From Pempheris klunzingeri (lineage: Eukaryota; Chordata; Actinopteri; Acropomatiformes; Pempheridae): a stretch of 64,000 bases of DNA. The stretch is taken from the NCBI RefSeq assembly GCF_042242105.1, contig NC_092012.1, positions 3,023,970 through 3,087,969 on the forward strand. Reading direction: 5' to 3'. Numbering within the stretch: the first letter of the stretch is position 1; each line of letters begins with the position of its first letter. The notes under the pieces were generated by a model. The model did not search any database. It was not told where the DNA came from and saw nothing but the letters and a program-made list of their open reading frames with translations. The position numbers and the translations under genes were made by a program. Shown piece by piece: positions 48,661 through 61,350 of the stretch.

Positions 48661-50790
48661 AGGAAGAACGTTTCTGTGTGGTTGCTCTTACTGTTATCAC
48701 ATAGCCAGTCTGTTTTTTCTAATTACAAAGGTAAATAAATGAGGGTAAGCATCCAGCTGAAATATAGCCAGGCTCCTCTGCAGGGAGGGGCTCTGGTGGA
48801 CCAGGACACTGTTCTCTTTCAAATTGTCAACCAAACTGAACTCTCTCCTTCAGGCACGCTGTGAAGTGTTGTGTTCACAGCTACCACACTGAAGATTTAA
48901 AGTTTCCTGAAGTCACTGTGGCTTCACCTCTTCTCATCTGATAGAACAACTTTTTAACCAACGTCAATAGAAAATGAGCCGCCCAGAGTTATAGAGTCAG
49001 TCAGCCGTGCATACAGGTGTGACAAGGTATGATTAACGCAGCGGGAGGGAGCTCCTCTGCTCTCACCGTGGTCATGACTACGTGACTAATTTACTGACTG
49101 ACAGCCTGCGAGAAGCACCCACTTGATTTTCTGTATCAGTGACCTTGAACAGTAACAGTTCTCGGCCAATTAGACGTGACTGAGAGGACACGTCAGGCCT
49201 GGACCGCAGCAGTCCAAGCAGTCCGGGGCATCCTAAAATGAAATCTTAATTTTAGACTTAACAACATGCCCCAACAAATGTTCTCACCTTTTTTTTCCCC
49301 TCCTCCTTCTTTCTTTATATGCTTTTAACCAGCTTTGCAGAACCCCCCCCCCAGCACACTTTATGCACTCAAGCAGCTGCTGATTGCCTCCTGTCACAAT
49401 GAATCCCCTCACTTGATCTGTCAGATATATCATTTTTCTTTTTATACACCCTCTTTAAAAACCCCCTGGTTTATTTGACACAATCTGCATCATTAGCACG
49501 TAGTGGGGGTGGGGGGGTGGAGCATCTATTTCATACCTGTGTGGGTGGAGGAGATGATTAATGCAAAGTCCTGTCAGCTCGAACCATTAAATCATAATGC
49601 TAAGCCCCTTAAAGGCTGCCCGGCACACCGAAGACACAAGATGTTTGGAGCGTGGGCTGCAGAGAGTCCGTTTTAAACTGTCTGTCATGTTGCAGAACAT
49701 TTCAAGCGTGTTAAAGGGATGATGAAGCAGCTTTGATCTTCCCTCACTGGGATTAATATTTCAAGTTTTGTGCACCGAGAGAAAAGAATATTAAAGAAGT
49801 GGAGTATCAAAGAGGAGAAATAATAATGCTGAATATTAAACTATTCATGAGGAAAAAGTACTTTACTCCGCCCTTTTCCGTTTGAACCCTCAGGACAGAT
49901 CTGCAGCTCTGAACTCAGTGGATCGGTAAATAACATACACTTGGACAAGTTCACTCTGTCAGCCCAGCATCCTTCAGGGGCGCTCGTGTGCGTCACTGTG
50001 AGCTAATTAAGGGTTGTGGGTTCGGGACCTTTCTGCTTCTGTCTGCCTACACGGCTTACATTTGTCCTTAAATAATGCACACTGTTCTCTGTTGTGTAAT
50101 TGCAGTGCAGAGACACAGTCCTGTGACAGTTTTTGGAGCAATGTAAGTGAGTATTTCCCTCATGTGTGCTGCTTCACACACACACATGTAGGAACACACA
50201 GGATCTTCTCTGCAGCAGAGCACAGTGGCAGTGGAAAGTGTTTGTGTTTACTTTGAAGACACAACTATTAATATGTAATCACAGACTGGATAAAAGGAGT
50301 GAATGTAGCTTCCTGGTCTGAAATGTTGAGACGACGTGGACGTGACTTAAAGCTGCATTCTTTCTAACGGCCAGCAGGAGGTGTCTGGTTGATTTTCCTA
50401 AAGAGTCTCTGCTCTCAGTCTCTAGTTCACTGTCTTCTTCAGCACAGCAGGATGTTCCTTTAGTAAATTATGGTCCCATTTAGAGGAAAATAGATGTGAG
50501 CTTCTAGATGGCAGTCCGCAAATAAACGAGTGATATCACAGTTCTTATATACAGGTTTTAAACAGGTTCACACACATTTAAAAGCCTTAGTGCTGAAATA
50601 AGTAGTTACTTAATCAGTGCTGTGCCGATACATTAAGTAGAAGTGGAGACATTTCACTGGTTAATGACTGTTAACAGACCTTGTTGGTGAAAACAATGTC
50701 AACGAATGTCAGTAGAAAATTTCATGGCAATCATTATTTGAAGTGGGGTTGTACGAGGTACTTATCAGTAATCAGCGTGTCTCCTACAGT
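48661..50790. other. Intergenic DNA without recognised genes
   Basis: A mixture of unique-looking sequence and homopolymer runs, for example C and G runs near 49346 and 49508. TAAT-rich patches near 49480-49600 could be regulatory, but nothing decisive is visible. Confidence 0.5.
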
Positions 50791-50792
50791 AG

Positions 50793-50974
50793 ATCCATCC
50801 ATTGTCTGTACTGCTTATCCGTCAGGGTCGCATGGCACAAGATCACAGGGCCAACATATAGAGACAGACAAACACTCACACCTACGGGCAATTTAGAGTC
50901 ACCAATTAACCTATTGAACATGTCCTTTGGATTGTGGGAGGAAGCCGGAGAACTTTTCGGGGAACTCAGGCAGT
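50793..50974. repeat. Widespread teleost interspersed repeat
   Basis: CATCCATTGTCTGTACTGCT then GGGTCGC, ATAGAGACAGACAAACA, GGGCAATTTAGAGTCACCA and TGTGGGAGGAAGCCGGAG are the diagnostic stretches of one of the commonest fish dispersed repeats. This copy is truncated and mutated. Confidence 0.7.
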
Positions 50975-52205
50975 GATATTGCAGAAATGCTCTCTTCAAA
51001 ACCACCAAACTCCATTGACAAAAACAGTAATTTTGTTGCTGGACTACTAGACAGCACAGCAACACATTTGCTGTATATGCTGCTATACACTGACTATGAA
51101 TAAGTACATCATATTATGTTTTACAGTCAGGTCAGCCCCTGAAGCTGATTCAGGATCAGTGTCTACGTGTTCTGTAACAAACAGATGAATCATTAAGTCT
51201 TTGCATCATTTTAGAGGCAGCTGAGCTCTGGTGGGAATTAAATCAATTCCAATCTGAAGTTTCTGTCATTGTCAGAGCCAGATACAAAGTCACTGCTTGC
51301 CACTAAAGATGGAGGAGAAAAAAAAAAATCAATAAAGTCTGAACTATTCCAGGCTTTTCACAGCCATAACGTGGCAACTCGAAGTGACAAGGGAGGTCAC
51401 GTGGAAGAGAAGACCCAAGCAGGCTGGAAATAGTTGTTGTGGCTTCATGGTTGTGATGTTTAACACACAAGCGTCAAGATTTACATGGATGTGAAAACAT
51501 TTTATCAGGGAACGGAAGATTTGAAAGAGAAAAAAGGAGATTTTACAATCATTTCTCAGAAAAACACTAATGTCTACTGCATTTTTAACACAAATACTAC
51601 AGAGCTAATGCTTCATATACCGTTTTCTGTACTATAATAAGTTGGATTTAGTGATAGGATAGTTTCTGATTCAGCTGTTTATATCATCATCATACACTGA
51701 GGGGGTTTACAGTTTGATCAGATCCACACAGATTATGGAGCTTACAGATAAACTCCACCAAACACCTCACAACCAGGAGGACACAGACAGACAAACATAT
51801 AGGAAGATGATGACAAAAAGCAAAATGAGAGAAGAAGAAGGTTTGTGAAGATCAGCTTGAAGTTGGTCTGAGTTACCAGTTCAGAGGAGGTCTGCATCTG
51901 GTCATTGGTCATCAAAAAGACATTTTCTACCAAGAGAGGCAGACACGCAGCACAACTACAAACAGGAAGTAGTTTCATCTGTGTTGTATTTTTGCTTAAA
52001 GGGAGGTTGTTGAGGTGAAAACACACTTAATAACAGACAAAAAGGCCATTGTGCTGCCTGACAACTGCACTACTGAATCAATGGAAGCAATCAGTGGTCG
52101 CTTAATGAGCAGCTCGATGGTTTTCCCCCCCTTTCTCTTCAGTAATTATGTGAGGTTTTAAAACTCGGCCAGAGAATGGCAGTAAAATAAAGATAATTGA
52201 AGTTA

Positions 52206-52530
52206 CACTGAACAAAAATATAAACCCAAAAATTTTGCTTTTGCTCCCATTTTCCCAATTTCTCTCAAACATTGTTCACAAATCTGTCTAAATCTGTGTC
52301 AGTGAGCACCTCTCCTTAGCCGAGATAATCCATCCCACCTCCCAGGTGTGGCGTATCAAGGTGCTGATCAGACAGCATGACTGTTGCACAGGTGTGTCTG
52401 AGGCCACAAGAGAAGAACACTCTGATGTGTGCACTTTTGCTTTATATTATAAATGTTTCAGATCTTTGAGTTCAGCTCATGAAAAATGGGAGCAAAAACA
52501 AAAGTGTTGCGTTTATATTTGTGTTCAGTG
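52206..52530. mobile_element. Tc1/mariner MITE
   Basis: The 325-bp element is flanked by TA. Its left end CACTGAACAAAAATATAAAC is an inverted match to the right end GTTTATATTTGTGTTCAGTG. Interior stretches (TCTGTCTAAATCTGTGT, GTGAGCACCTCTCC, GATAATCCATCCCACCT) are typical of a common fish Tc1-type family. No transposase is left. Confidence 0.85.
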
Positions 52531-52637
52531 TAGTTTTATTTCTTTATTAATAGTTTGTTCGATATAATACAGAGGCGGTGTCACAGCGTTTAAGAAAGAA
52601 GGTAAACTGAGTAGCAAAATACAATGAAGCACAAATT

Positions 52638-52995
52638 TAAAAGGACCAATGTGGAGGATGTTGTGGCGTCTAGCAGTGAGCTTGCAACCAGCTGAACACC
52701 TCCCGGCTCATCCCTCCCTTACTTTTAGTTTTTTCTTGTGCGAAATAATAAGAATGATCCTCCATGTGTCACAGCAGAAAAGAGTATTCTTCTTCTTCTG
52801 TCCTCCTCTTTGTCTTCCAACCACCGGTGCATTTGTTCTACCAAATTGAAAGTAAAGTAAAAAAAAAAAGGCTTCTGTGGAAACATGGCGATGCAACATG
52901 GCAGACCACTCTTAGTTTTAAGTGACTCTTCACTACTGAAAATATAATAATTTCAGCTAATAGGTTCCCCTAAATCCTACACACTGCACCTTTAA
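52638..52995. mobile_element. MITE, family A copy 2
   Basis: The left end TTTAAAAGGACCAATGTGGA and right end TCCTACACACTGCACCTTTA match the inverted ends of the element at 31661-31926. Inside it shares CAACCAGCTGAACACCTCC. It is about 90 bp longer than copy 1. Confidence 0.7.
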
Positions 52996-53000
52996 AAGGT

Positions 53001-53945
53001 TTGTTGCTGAACCGACCAGGATTTGGTTTAATTTCCATCCATCAGGTTCTTCCAGGACTTTCACAGAAAAAACTGTGAGAGCAAAAGATGTTTAGCAGAA
53101 TGGAACAGTTGCCTCTCGAAGCTGCTCTGGTTTATCTGCTGCAGTTCTACAATTTCTTGATGTCTTGAGTCCATTTAAGCATTTTAACACAAGCTTTATA
53201 TACTGAGAAGCTTGAAATCTTTTATTCAGGCACCTTATTTGCTTTTCATTTGCCAGGAGGGAACAAATCTGCTTCACATGTTCTCCTTTTCTTAACCTTT
53301 TATTGTTTTTAGATGCTTAACACACATTAATGTTTCCCCACTTTGCCCGTGAGAATGTAAACGTTAACATTTCCACTTGAAAAATATGAAAATGGGGCAC
53401 TCAGCAGCAGCGACGCCTCTTTGCATCACAACCTGTAATCTGAATTTCAGATTCTGTGTTCATTTCACAGTTTTTTAATTTGAATATATTCAATTTTTTT
53501 TAGGAAGCTCTGTTGAGCCAGATATCAACATTAAAGCTCAGCATCAGTGTGTCGAGTCAGACGGGCTTATATTAACGACACTTACTGAGGTTTTTATGAT
53601 AGTTTTAAGTTTATAGGACAGTCCAGAATGAAGAGGATGGTGTGTTCACATGCACAGAAGTCTGAGTCACCAAAGCCTCCTTTGTTTAAACGCAGCTAAA
53701 AATATAAAACCGTCCTCCAAATTGTTTCAGAGTGCGCACAATAAAATCACATATTTATCCAGCAGTCAGAGGAATCACGACAAAGGGTGACGTCGCTGCA
53801 GAGCCACAGACTCCACAGAGGGACGAGGACGAGCCGACAACCAGACAAAAGAGCCGCTCTGATAGCTCTCAGCAATTTGAATCGAGCTACATTTCATTTT
53901 CAGTGGAGACCTTCGTCACGCATTGTCATCACAAAGCAGAACAGA

Positions 53946-53976
<31 letters not shown>

Positions 53977-55060
53977 GATTCATCTCAGGTGATTGTGATC
54001 TACATGATGGAGGGGTCTATTTACTCTGAAGCTCTGAGCCAATCAAAGTGGACCAATCAGAGCAGAGCTGAGCTGAACAACACTGTCTGATACTCCTGCG
54101 TCTGAGATAAAAAAATATATTTTATCAATGGTCCTTTCATTCATTCAGATTCCCTGTGTTGCAAAAAAGCAAATAACATATTAGTGTTTTCTGTCTTTCT
54201 ATGTATTTTCTATATTGTAGTTTTGATTAAAAAAAAGTTTTTTCTGGATGATGGATGTCTGACCTTTTTAGATATTCTGTGAAGTTTCCCTTTACAGCTT
54301 CATCCTTGAATTTAACTTCCCTACACCCTAAACTTTACAGTCCCTGTCAGTGACAGCTACAGGAAACCATTTCCAAAATGTTGGTCTGCCTGATTAAAAC
54401 AAGTAGCTGATTTAAAACAGCTTGTTTTTGTTCTTAAAAGTTTCAAACAATCCTGTCCTTCATGAAACAGTTGCTATGAAACACCTTAGAAACATAATGC
54501 TGTATATCTAACCTTTAGATCTTGGACTGTAGAGGTAGGATCTCAAAACTAAGTTCAGAAATGTGTTCCTAATTTCACTTAAAGGAGAAAAGGGTTGTTA
54601 TGTGTTGGACTCAGCATGTGCTTTTGTAATATTGATGTTTCTAGTGTGTTTTTGTCCTTAGAGAAACACGCTGTGTCCAACACAGTTCAGCTCTGCTCTG
54701 ATTGGTCCAGCCTGATTGGCTCAGAGCAGATTGACCCTCAATCAGGTAGATCACAATCACCTAGAGTCGTGTTCACTCCACAGGATTATAGCCCTGATTC
54801 TCCACTCGCCAGCACTTTACAGAGATAAAAGCCAAAATCAGAGCTCAGACTCATCAGGGATTCCTCCTGGTGTCACTGATCAGTCACCCTGCAAACAACA
54901 ACAATCAGCATTTCCTCTTGTGAGGCAGAAGACCTGACGAACACCTCTGCCTTCAGTTCGCTTCTTCATCCAGCGCCTGGTGTGGGAGATCACCGTTTAC
55001 TTCCAGTTTTCCTTCTGGCAGTCGACATGTTTCTTTTACCATGACATCCCATCTGTTGGT
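53001..55060. other. Intergenic DNA without recognised genes
   Basis: No exon or intact element is recognised. A (CA)n tract lies at 53950-53976. An 18-nt stretch around it (ATCTCAGGTGATTGTGATCT) has a partial reverse-complement match near 54743-54762 (TAGATCACAATCACCTAGAG). The flanking AGAGCAGAGCTGAGCTGAAC is likewise inverted near 54690-54710, suggesting an old foldback element of about 700 bp. Confidence 0.4.
53950..53976. repeat. (CA)n microsatellite
   Basis: A pure (CA)n run in intergenic DNA. Confidence 0.95.
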
Positions 55061-55064
55061 GAGA

Positions 55065-55339
55065 TTGCAGGTTACAACCAGCTGAAAGACCCTCGGCTCG
55101 CTCCTCCCATCCAGGATCCAGAGGATTCACACTAAATAAATAATATAGAATATTTTTCTTCTTGGTGTCGTCAAGTTCAAGCTGCTGCATCACTGAAAAA
55201 CACGAAAAACCTTGTTTGACACAAAGACATGTGGGATATAAAGGGCTCATTGTTAGCTAACCGATCACAGTGATTCACAATCAGTGTTATTATCAATAAT
55301 ATATTCATTTTCTGCTAAATCTTACACACTTGACCTTTA
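55065..55339. mobile_element. MITE, family A copy 3 (degraded)
   Basis: The right end TCTTACACACTTGACCTTTA and an internal ACAACCAGCTGAAAGACC followed by CTCGCTCCTCCCAT parallel copies 1 and 2. The left boundary is not clear. Confidence 0.5.
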
Positions 55340-55379
55340 ACAGACATTTAAGTACTTATTTTCACCTAATCACCTTAAT

Positions 55380-55610
55380 AGATAGAAATACTTTATTGAC
55401 TATTATTGGGAAATTCTGGTGTTACAATAGTAAAGAAGTAAAAGTGACCACCACCATGAATACAAACAAATAAATAAGCAAAATAAAAATAAAAATGTAC
55501 AAAATATTGCAGGTAAAAAAGTAAAAACAAAGTGTAATATACACTATAAACAGTACGTGCAAACTGAATGTGATGTGCAAAGTAAAAAGATTTAATCATC
55601 TTGATTGTAG
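55380..55610 (-). repeat. LINE-like 3' tail, minus orientation
   Basis: ACTTTATTGACTATTATTGG then GAAATTCTGGTGTTACA and an A-rich region resemble the reverse complement of a LINE 3' end. No coding remnant was recognised. Confidence 0.45.
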
Positions 55611-55619
55611 TGTTTCTCA

Positions 55620-57070
55620 TATCATAAAACAGATTTTAACAGTTTTGGAGGGCTTTGTCTTCCCAGAGGCCATGGACAGATGAGGACAATAGTTAAGGGG
55701 GTTGTGGTTACTGTTAATATGAGCAGCAAGTATAGAAAATGTCCTTTACAGAATCATGCAGTCAGCTTTTTTTTTTTTTTTTGCAACAGATGTAAAGTGA
55801 TGAGTAAATGTGAGGAGTTATATTTCCACTGAGGAGAAATCCCTCTTTCTATATGGCTAAAGTGTCTCCTTTCAAACTGTAATCTCCAGCTCACGAGACA
55901 CAGAGAAATGTGCTGACGCTCACTTCTGAATCCTGATAATGGAAACGCTTCTACAAACATAGCGAGAAGTTCACTTCTCCACTCTTGGCTCGTTCCTCTC
56001 GCTCAAAGATGCCGATAAAACACTTTTCATTGTGGAAAGTTTTCCTGGTGGATCTAAGCAGCTGATGTGGTCATGTGACACACCAGCTATGAAACATGTG
56101 ACAGGACAGTAGGATGCTTCAGCAGTCCATTTTTCACATTATCTCCTAACATCAGCGGTGAGTTTCCATATATTCCTCCTTTCTTTTGGACTGACATGTA
56201 AAAGCAGATAAAGCTGCTGTCCAACAAGCATCCAAAACCAATTACACCTCCTAAATAATTGATCCTGGAGAGCAGCTGTTATTAGAGTTGTTGTAATGAC
56301 TCACATTAGTCACGGAGGTTCTCTGTCTTTGCTGCTGGGCCAATGTAACATGTCTCTGTGTGACAAACACACCAGAGTAATGTCTCAGTGAGGGAAATCA
56401 CTTCAGGCCCGAAGGTCAGTAGTGACCAGCTTTAACGTCCTGACGTGGACTGATGAAACATCACCCATGTCTGGAACAACACGACAGCTTCATGGGAAAC
56501 ACACAGAACAAAAAAAACAAACACTTTCTACACACGTACTGTAGTTGAAATCAGAACAAAACATTTAAGGGACACATGTTAGTAGTGAAAAGGACACTTG
56601 ATGGCAGGAAGTGATGATAAGTGCTGCTCGTTACATGAAAATGCATTTGTGAAATGTCAAAGTGGCTTTTGAAGCTTTCCTCTCCTTTAAGGCTTCACGG
56701 CTGTTGTCATAATCACCAGCTCATCATCGTGACATTAACAGGAAGCTTAGTTTTGACATTTACGTGAAAATCCAAACTGTACTTCTTTAAAAACTATTTC
56801 TAGGGAAAACAATCTCACTGCTGGAGCTTTCGGTCATATCAGATGGTCTACTTCTGCAGAGTCAGACGTTTAAACGTCCATTTTGTAAAGCAAAGTACTC
56901 ATGACATGACATGACAACTGGACCAACTACGTCTGCTGATGAAGATCACATGACGTGATAGAAAGCTCCACAGCTGGTGGTGGTGGGAATGTTTTCTCAC
57001 CCTCCAAATGTTGCTTTCATCTTCAGTTAGTTAATATAGTCAGAAATATGTGGTCAGTGTAAACATGCAG
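55620..57070. other. Intergenic DNA without recognised genes
   Basis: A T run (55768-55782) and otherwise unique-looking sequence. No exon or RNA gene could be supported. Confidence 0.5.
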
Positions 57071-57076
57071 ACAGTC

Positions 57077-57222
57077 AATCAATCTTTATTTATGTAGCGC
57101 CAATTCATAACAGCGTTATCTCTTTAATTAAGAGAGAGACCCGACGATTCAGGAATTCAACATTAAGGATTCAAGAATCCCCACAGTGGCAGGAAGAACT
57201 CCCCTTTAAGGGGAAGAAACAA
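57077..57222. repeat. Teleost interspersed repeat (CAATCTTTATTTATGTAGCG type)
   Basis: CAATCTTTATTTATGTAGCG then CCAATTCATAACAG, GAGAGACCCGACGATTC and CAGTGGCAGGAAGAACTCCC are diagnostic stretches of a common fish repeat. This copy is partial. Confidence 0.65.
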
Positions 57223-57423
57223 GGATAAATATTCATGTAGATAAAAGTCAGTACTGTCAATTATTGTTAAAATTCCAATATTGTTGAAAATGAGTCTATT
57301 ATACAAGCCATTATCATCTTATTTGACTCCAGGATGATGATTAGTAATGTTTGGCTCTGTGATATTCTATGTAAAGGTATAAAAGGACCTTTTTTCTCAC
57401 ATGTTACAGATTGTGATGTGATA

Positions 57424-57860
57424 TTAAACCAGAACTCAGGTATTTTTAAACCAGCGCCCCCTATTTTGGGGTCTAATGAGGACAAGAAGTTTTAGAATTG
57501 GTCCAGTAGACGGACTCGGCCAGCAGCTGTGAATCAGGCTGTCGTGGCTAAAACTAAATCCTTCGGGGGCAACTGCATCTGTCAAAGTACATCAAGTAAA
57601 AGTGCCGGTTTTTGCCACTGACAGGCTCAGATTGTTATTCTAACATTATGAAAAGGATCCCTGCTGAGAGAGACCTGGAAGATCCTTTAGGTTTAACCAC
57701 AAACAGCCGTTATATGGCTCTCTGCACACACACACACCAGACTACATTCACTAAAACAGTCATTTTACCTCACAGAAGGTGGGACTTTGTGTGACAAAAC
57801 TAACCCTTTAAAACACCAAAGTCACACAGTAACATGGTCAAACTGACTGATTTAGGCAGC
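57424..57860. mobile_element. MITE, family B copy 2 (TTAA type)
   Basis: It starts TTAAACCAGAACTCAGGTAT then TTTTAAACCAG, matching the inverted end of the element at 60225-61350. The block GACAGGCTCAGATTGTTATT ... GAGACCTGGAAGATCCTTTA is the reverse complement of 61147-61223. Its right part (57730-57860) resembles the foldback element at 25403-25654. The right boundary is approximate. Confidence 0.6.
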
Positions 57861-59900
57861 AACTCCTGTGTTCTTTCACCTATCAGTTATTTAGACACCA
57901 AACTATGTAGTCAGTAGTTGGTTTTTCAGTCAGTCACACTTCTGGAACAATGTCTTTGTTGATGTTCATATTTCCCTTTTGTCTGATCTCTCCATCTGAC
58001 GAACGTCACGTGATGTGATATCATACGATTATTTTCTCAGTTTTAAATTGTTGACTTGGTCCTCCAGTAGTTGAGTAGTGAAACAGGCAGTATTGGCCTT
58101 ATACCATATGATCTGTCCTTTTCATTTATTACTTCCAAATTGTCACATTTTCCGCCTCCCTGGAAGTTCAGAGAACACGTAAAGTATAAAGACTGACAGG
58201 AAAGTCACTTTAAACACAACCAGTCGTGGCATAAGAGGCAAATTTCTACAATTACAAAATTAGGACTTCAAGGAACTGACAAATTCAAATTTCCCAGTGA
58301 GTAAAAACCAATTAGTGAAGTCTGTTTGAAGTGAAGAAGCTCCCGCCTCTTCCTGGATCTCAGTGCTGCTTGACCTGACGCTCCGGTTGACAATCAGCCT
58401 CTGATTAGACGATTAGAAGGGAAACCGGCAGCACCAGAGGCAGCACACAACAGGATCAGACGCAGGTCTCACTGGATATTTGTGAAGGAACAGTACCATC
58501 TTCTGGCAGCAAGCACAATGCCACAGCATGCAGTACCTGAATCAGAGGACTTCTACTGTGAAGCCCAGTTTAATTAGATTTAGTTTGGTTTCTTTTTTTT
58601 CTTTTTGTCGGGAAAAAGCCTGCAGGCAGTGGCTTCTCAAGCCTCCATGATTTCTAAATAGTGACAAAATCATAAAGTGAAGTCTGCACGTGTCCAGGAG
58701 AAGCCAGGCAGTCCAGTAAGGATGAATATAAACTGAAATGTGTCTTGAAAAAGTGATTTAAAAGTGTGGTTAGGTGTTATTTTCCTGTCAGCAGACATGT
58801 TTAGATCCCCAGAATCATTCCCTGGCTAATCTGATATATATATCTATATATATATATATTGTTTTTAATGACCTCAGTTATTCCCAGTCTAACTGATTCC
58901 ACCTTCAACCTGCAGCAGAAGGTCTAACCAGCTTTAACTGACAGCAGCTGTGTGACTGTGAACTGCTGTTTCTAAGATCCATGGACGGCAGTGTTGGTCT
59001 GTGGTCAGATATCTCAACCGTTATTGGATGGATTTAGGCAAAATTTGGTACCTTTCTTGTTTTGATTGTGATAATTAGACATAATTTGTCTGAGGTTAAT
59101 GACCAAATACCTGCAAAACTAATGAAGCACTGCTGAGTATCACATTCAGATCAGCCTCTACTTTGCTTTAGTGTGAATTAGTAACTCTAATATTAGCATT
59201 CAGCTAATTACAGCCATGCAGAGACTCTTTGAACAGCGAAACTTGATCCTTAATTTCCTTATTTCTTTCTATAATTGTATTTAGTCTGTTGTTATCTGTT
59301 TTATCTTATTGCAGAATGATATTGCAAGAGCCTGCAACTATTCAAATGTGATTTCTTTTGTAATTTAGATTAGATTTCTAATATAACGGAGCTGAATGGA
59401 ATTCTTTTCCTGGCTCTTTTACGTGCCCTTATTACTCTGGATAATTCACAGGCGTCTCAATAAACAGCTTCCACTGCCGCTGTGTCTTTTGGTAGGAAGT
59501 CGCTCCAGTTGACGGCTGATTATCCGGGAACGTTGTTCCTGGAAAAACAAGATAAATCATTTTCATTTTAATTTTCAAAACTGTGAGCATCACAAAACAA
59601 ATGATCAGCTTGACTGCACACCACGAATGCTTCAGTGAGAACAATATGTGTGTTTTTGGTGAACTTTTGACTGCTCAGTGCCTCTGCAGTGAGTCAGTCA
59701 CACCAGGCAGCTATTTGTGTCCTTTTTATTGCTATATTCTGTTAAGTAACCGAGTCTGGAGGAATCCACGATGCTGGTGGCTGACGGAGATTGTGTTTTC
59801 CTTCCTTAGCAGCTTATTGGCATCACCATAAAATGATTTGCACTCTGAGCAGTGCACTTCGCAACTTGGGGTAATTGCGTCTCCGTTCCTGTTCTGTTCA
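57861..59900. other. Mostly featureless intergenic DNA
   Basis: Apart from the (TA)n tract and one weak exon-like segment at 59432-59538 (minus), nothing is recognised on either strand. Confidence 0.5.
58832..58860. repeat. (TA)n microsatellite
   Basis: An alternating TA run with one CTA interruption. Confidence 0.9.
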
Positions 59901-59909
59901 GCTCTGATG

Positions 59910-59959
<50 letters not shown>
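59910..59959. repeat. (TG)n microsatellite
   Basis: Twenty-five uninterrupted TG units, the longest dinucleotide run in the window. Confidence 0.97.
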
Positions 59960-59961
<2 letters not shown>

Positions 59962-60224
59962 ATAAACACACACAACCAAAATGTGTTCGGTGAGATCAAA
60001 AAATGAAAATGAAGGTTAGACGCCTTGAGTTGGGTTTGAATTACATCTCAGCTTAATGGATTTCCGTTTATGCCACTGTGTGAGCTCAACACTGAAACCA
60101 TTCATATTGAATATACAGAACCCAATTACACATTTCGCCCAGAGATATGCATGATGGATCCCTTTCATAAGCATCGTACTGTAGCTCACAGAATCTGAAT
60201 GGAGTCGCTGGTAGTTTTGGAGCA

Positions 60225-61350
60225 TTAAAGGATAACTCTGGTGTTTTTAGACCTGAGCCCTATTTTTATTTTGGCTTTGAAATGACAAGTAGATAAAAAA
60301 AAAAAAAAGATTTGGAATTGGTCCAGCAGATTCCTTCACCCTGCAGCTATGAACAGGCTTTGGGGCAACCGTGCCGTTCGACGTGTTGGACAACATAGAG
60401 AGCAACATACACTACTCACTAAAAGTAATATACTAAAAGGGATATTAGACTTTCAGGTGAAATATATGGAAAATGTAAACAGTGAATGCTACAGTGATAT
60501 TATATCATGAAAGTAGGACGTTTAAGTAGAAGCATGCACTGGTGATTTTATTCATCTTAAACAGTTTACTGAAAGAAAATCTACCAACAGTGGTAGGTAT
60601 ACCACAACAAAACATTTTCAGTGTCTCAGTAAATTGGGACGTGGCCAAAGGACGTCCACTCCTCTCCTTTCTGTGACTCTTCCAGTCTCTGTATCTCTGT
60701 TCCAACCTCCTGATGACACTCTGTGACCCTCTAAGCTCAGTGAACACCTCCGTCTGAGGACTTCCTGTTTGAAGCCTCCAGTGTTGAGGTGCTGCTGATC
60801 AACTGTTAGGTGTCGTCTTGGTCTCATGATGTCAGAATGTGAACAGCAGGATGAGGAGGACTGTTTAAATACCAATTCTAACTGAAGCAGGAAATGTATT
60901 GGTGGATTCATGGATCAAACCTGTTGTGAATGTTGCTGTTAAGCTTCTTGTTAGAGAACAGCAGCTGGTGCAGAAAGTACTGAGACACTGAACAGTTGGA
61001 CATGTGCATTCAAAGGTTTAGAGAAGGTCACATTAAGTTCACCTGGAAAGGTTAGAATGCATTTTAGGTTCATCCTGAAATTTCACCTGAAAGCTGAATA
61101 TCCCTAACTTTTAGTGAGTAGTGTAATTTGTGGTTAAACCAAAAGGATCTTCCAGGTCTCTCTCTGTAGGGATCCTTTCCATGATGCTGTCACACACTTA
61201 GAATAACACTCTGAGCCTGTCAGTGGATCAAACAAGCTCTTTTAGTGGATCTGCTGGACCAATTCAAAAACGTTTTACACCTACCAGACATCGAGAACCC
61301 CTGTATGTAATAAAAGGGCCCTGGTTTAAAAATACAGGAGTTCCCTTTAA
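60225..61350. mobile_element. MITE, family B copy 1, interrupted by a Tc1 element
   Basis: The left end TTAAAGGATAACTCTGGTGT and right end GGAGTTCCCTTTAA are imperfect inverted repeats that continue inward (TTTTTAGACCTGAGCCC / complement of GGGCCCTGGTTTAAAAA). Both ends carry TTAA, as expected for a TTAA-targeting (piggyBac-type) MITE. Positions 60408-61125 are a later Tc1-like insertion. Removing it leaves an element of about 410 bp. Confidence 0.7.
60410..61123 (-). mobile_element. Tc1/mariner-like relic (copy 2), nested
   Basis: The 714-bp element is flanked by TA on both sides (60408-60409, 61124-61125) and is inserted inside the family B MITE. In the minus orientation it is nearly identical to 20678-21380. 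The residual open frame of 97 codons (60911-60618) differs from copy 1 at a single residue (Arg instead of Ser). Another frame retains SQSVIRRLEQRYRDW and ERSGRPLATSQF, a remnant of the transposase DNA-binding region. No DDE domain remains. Confidence 0.85.
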
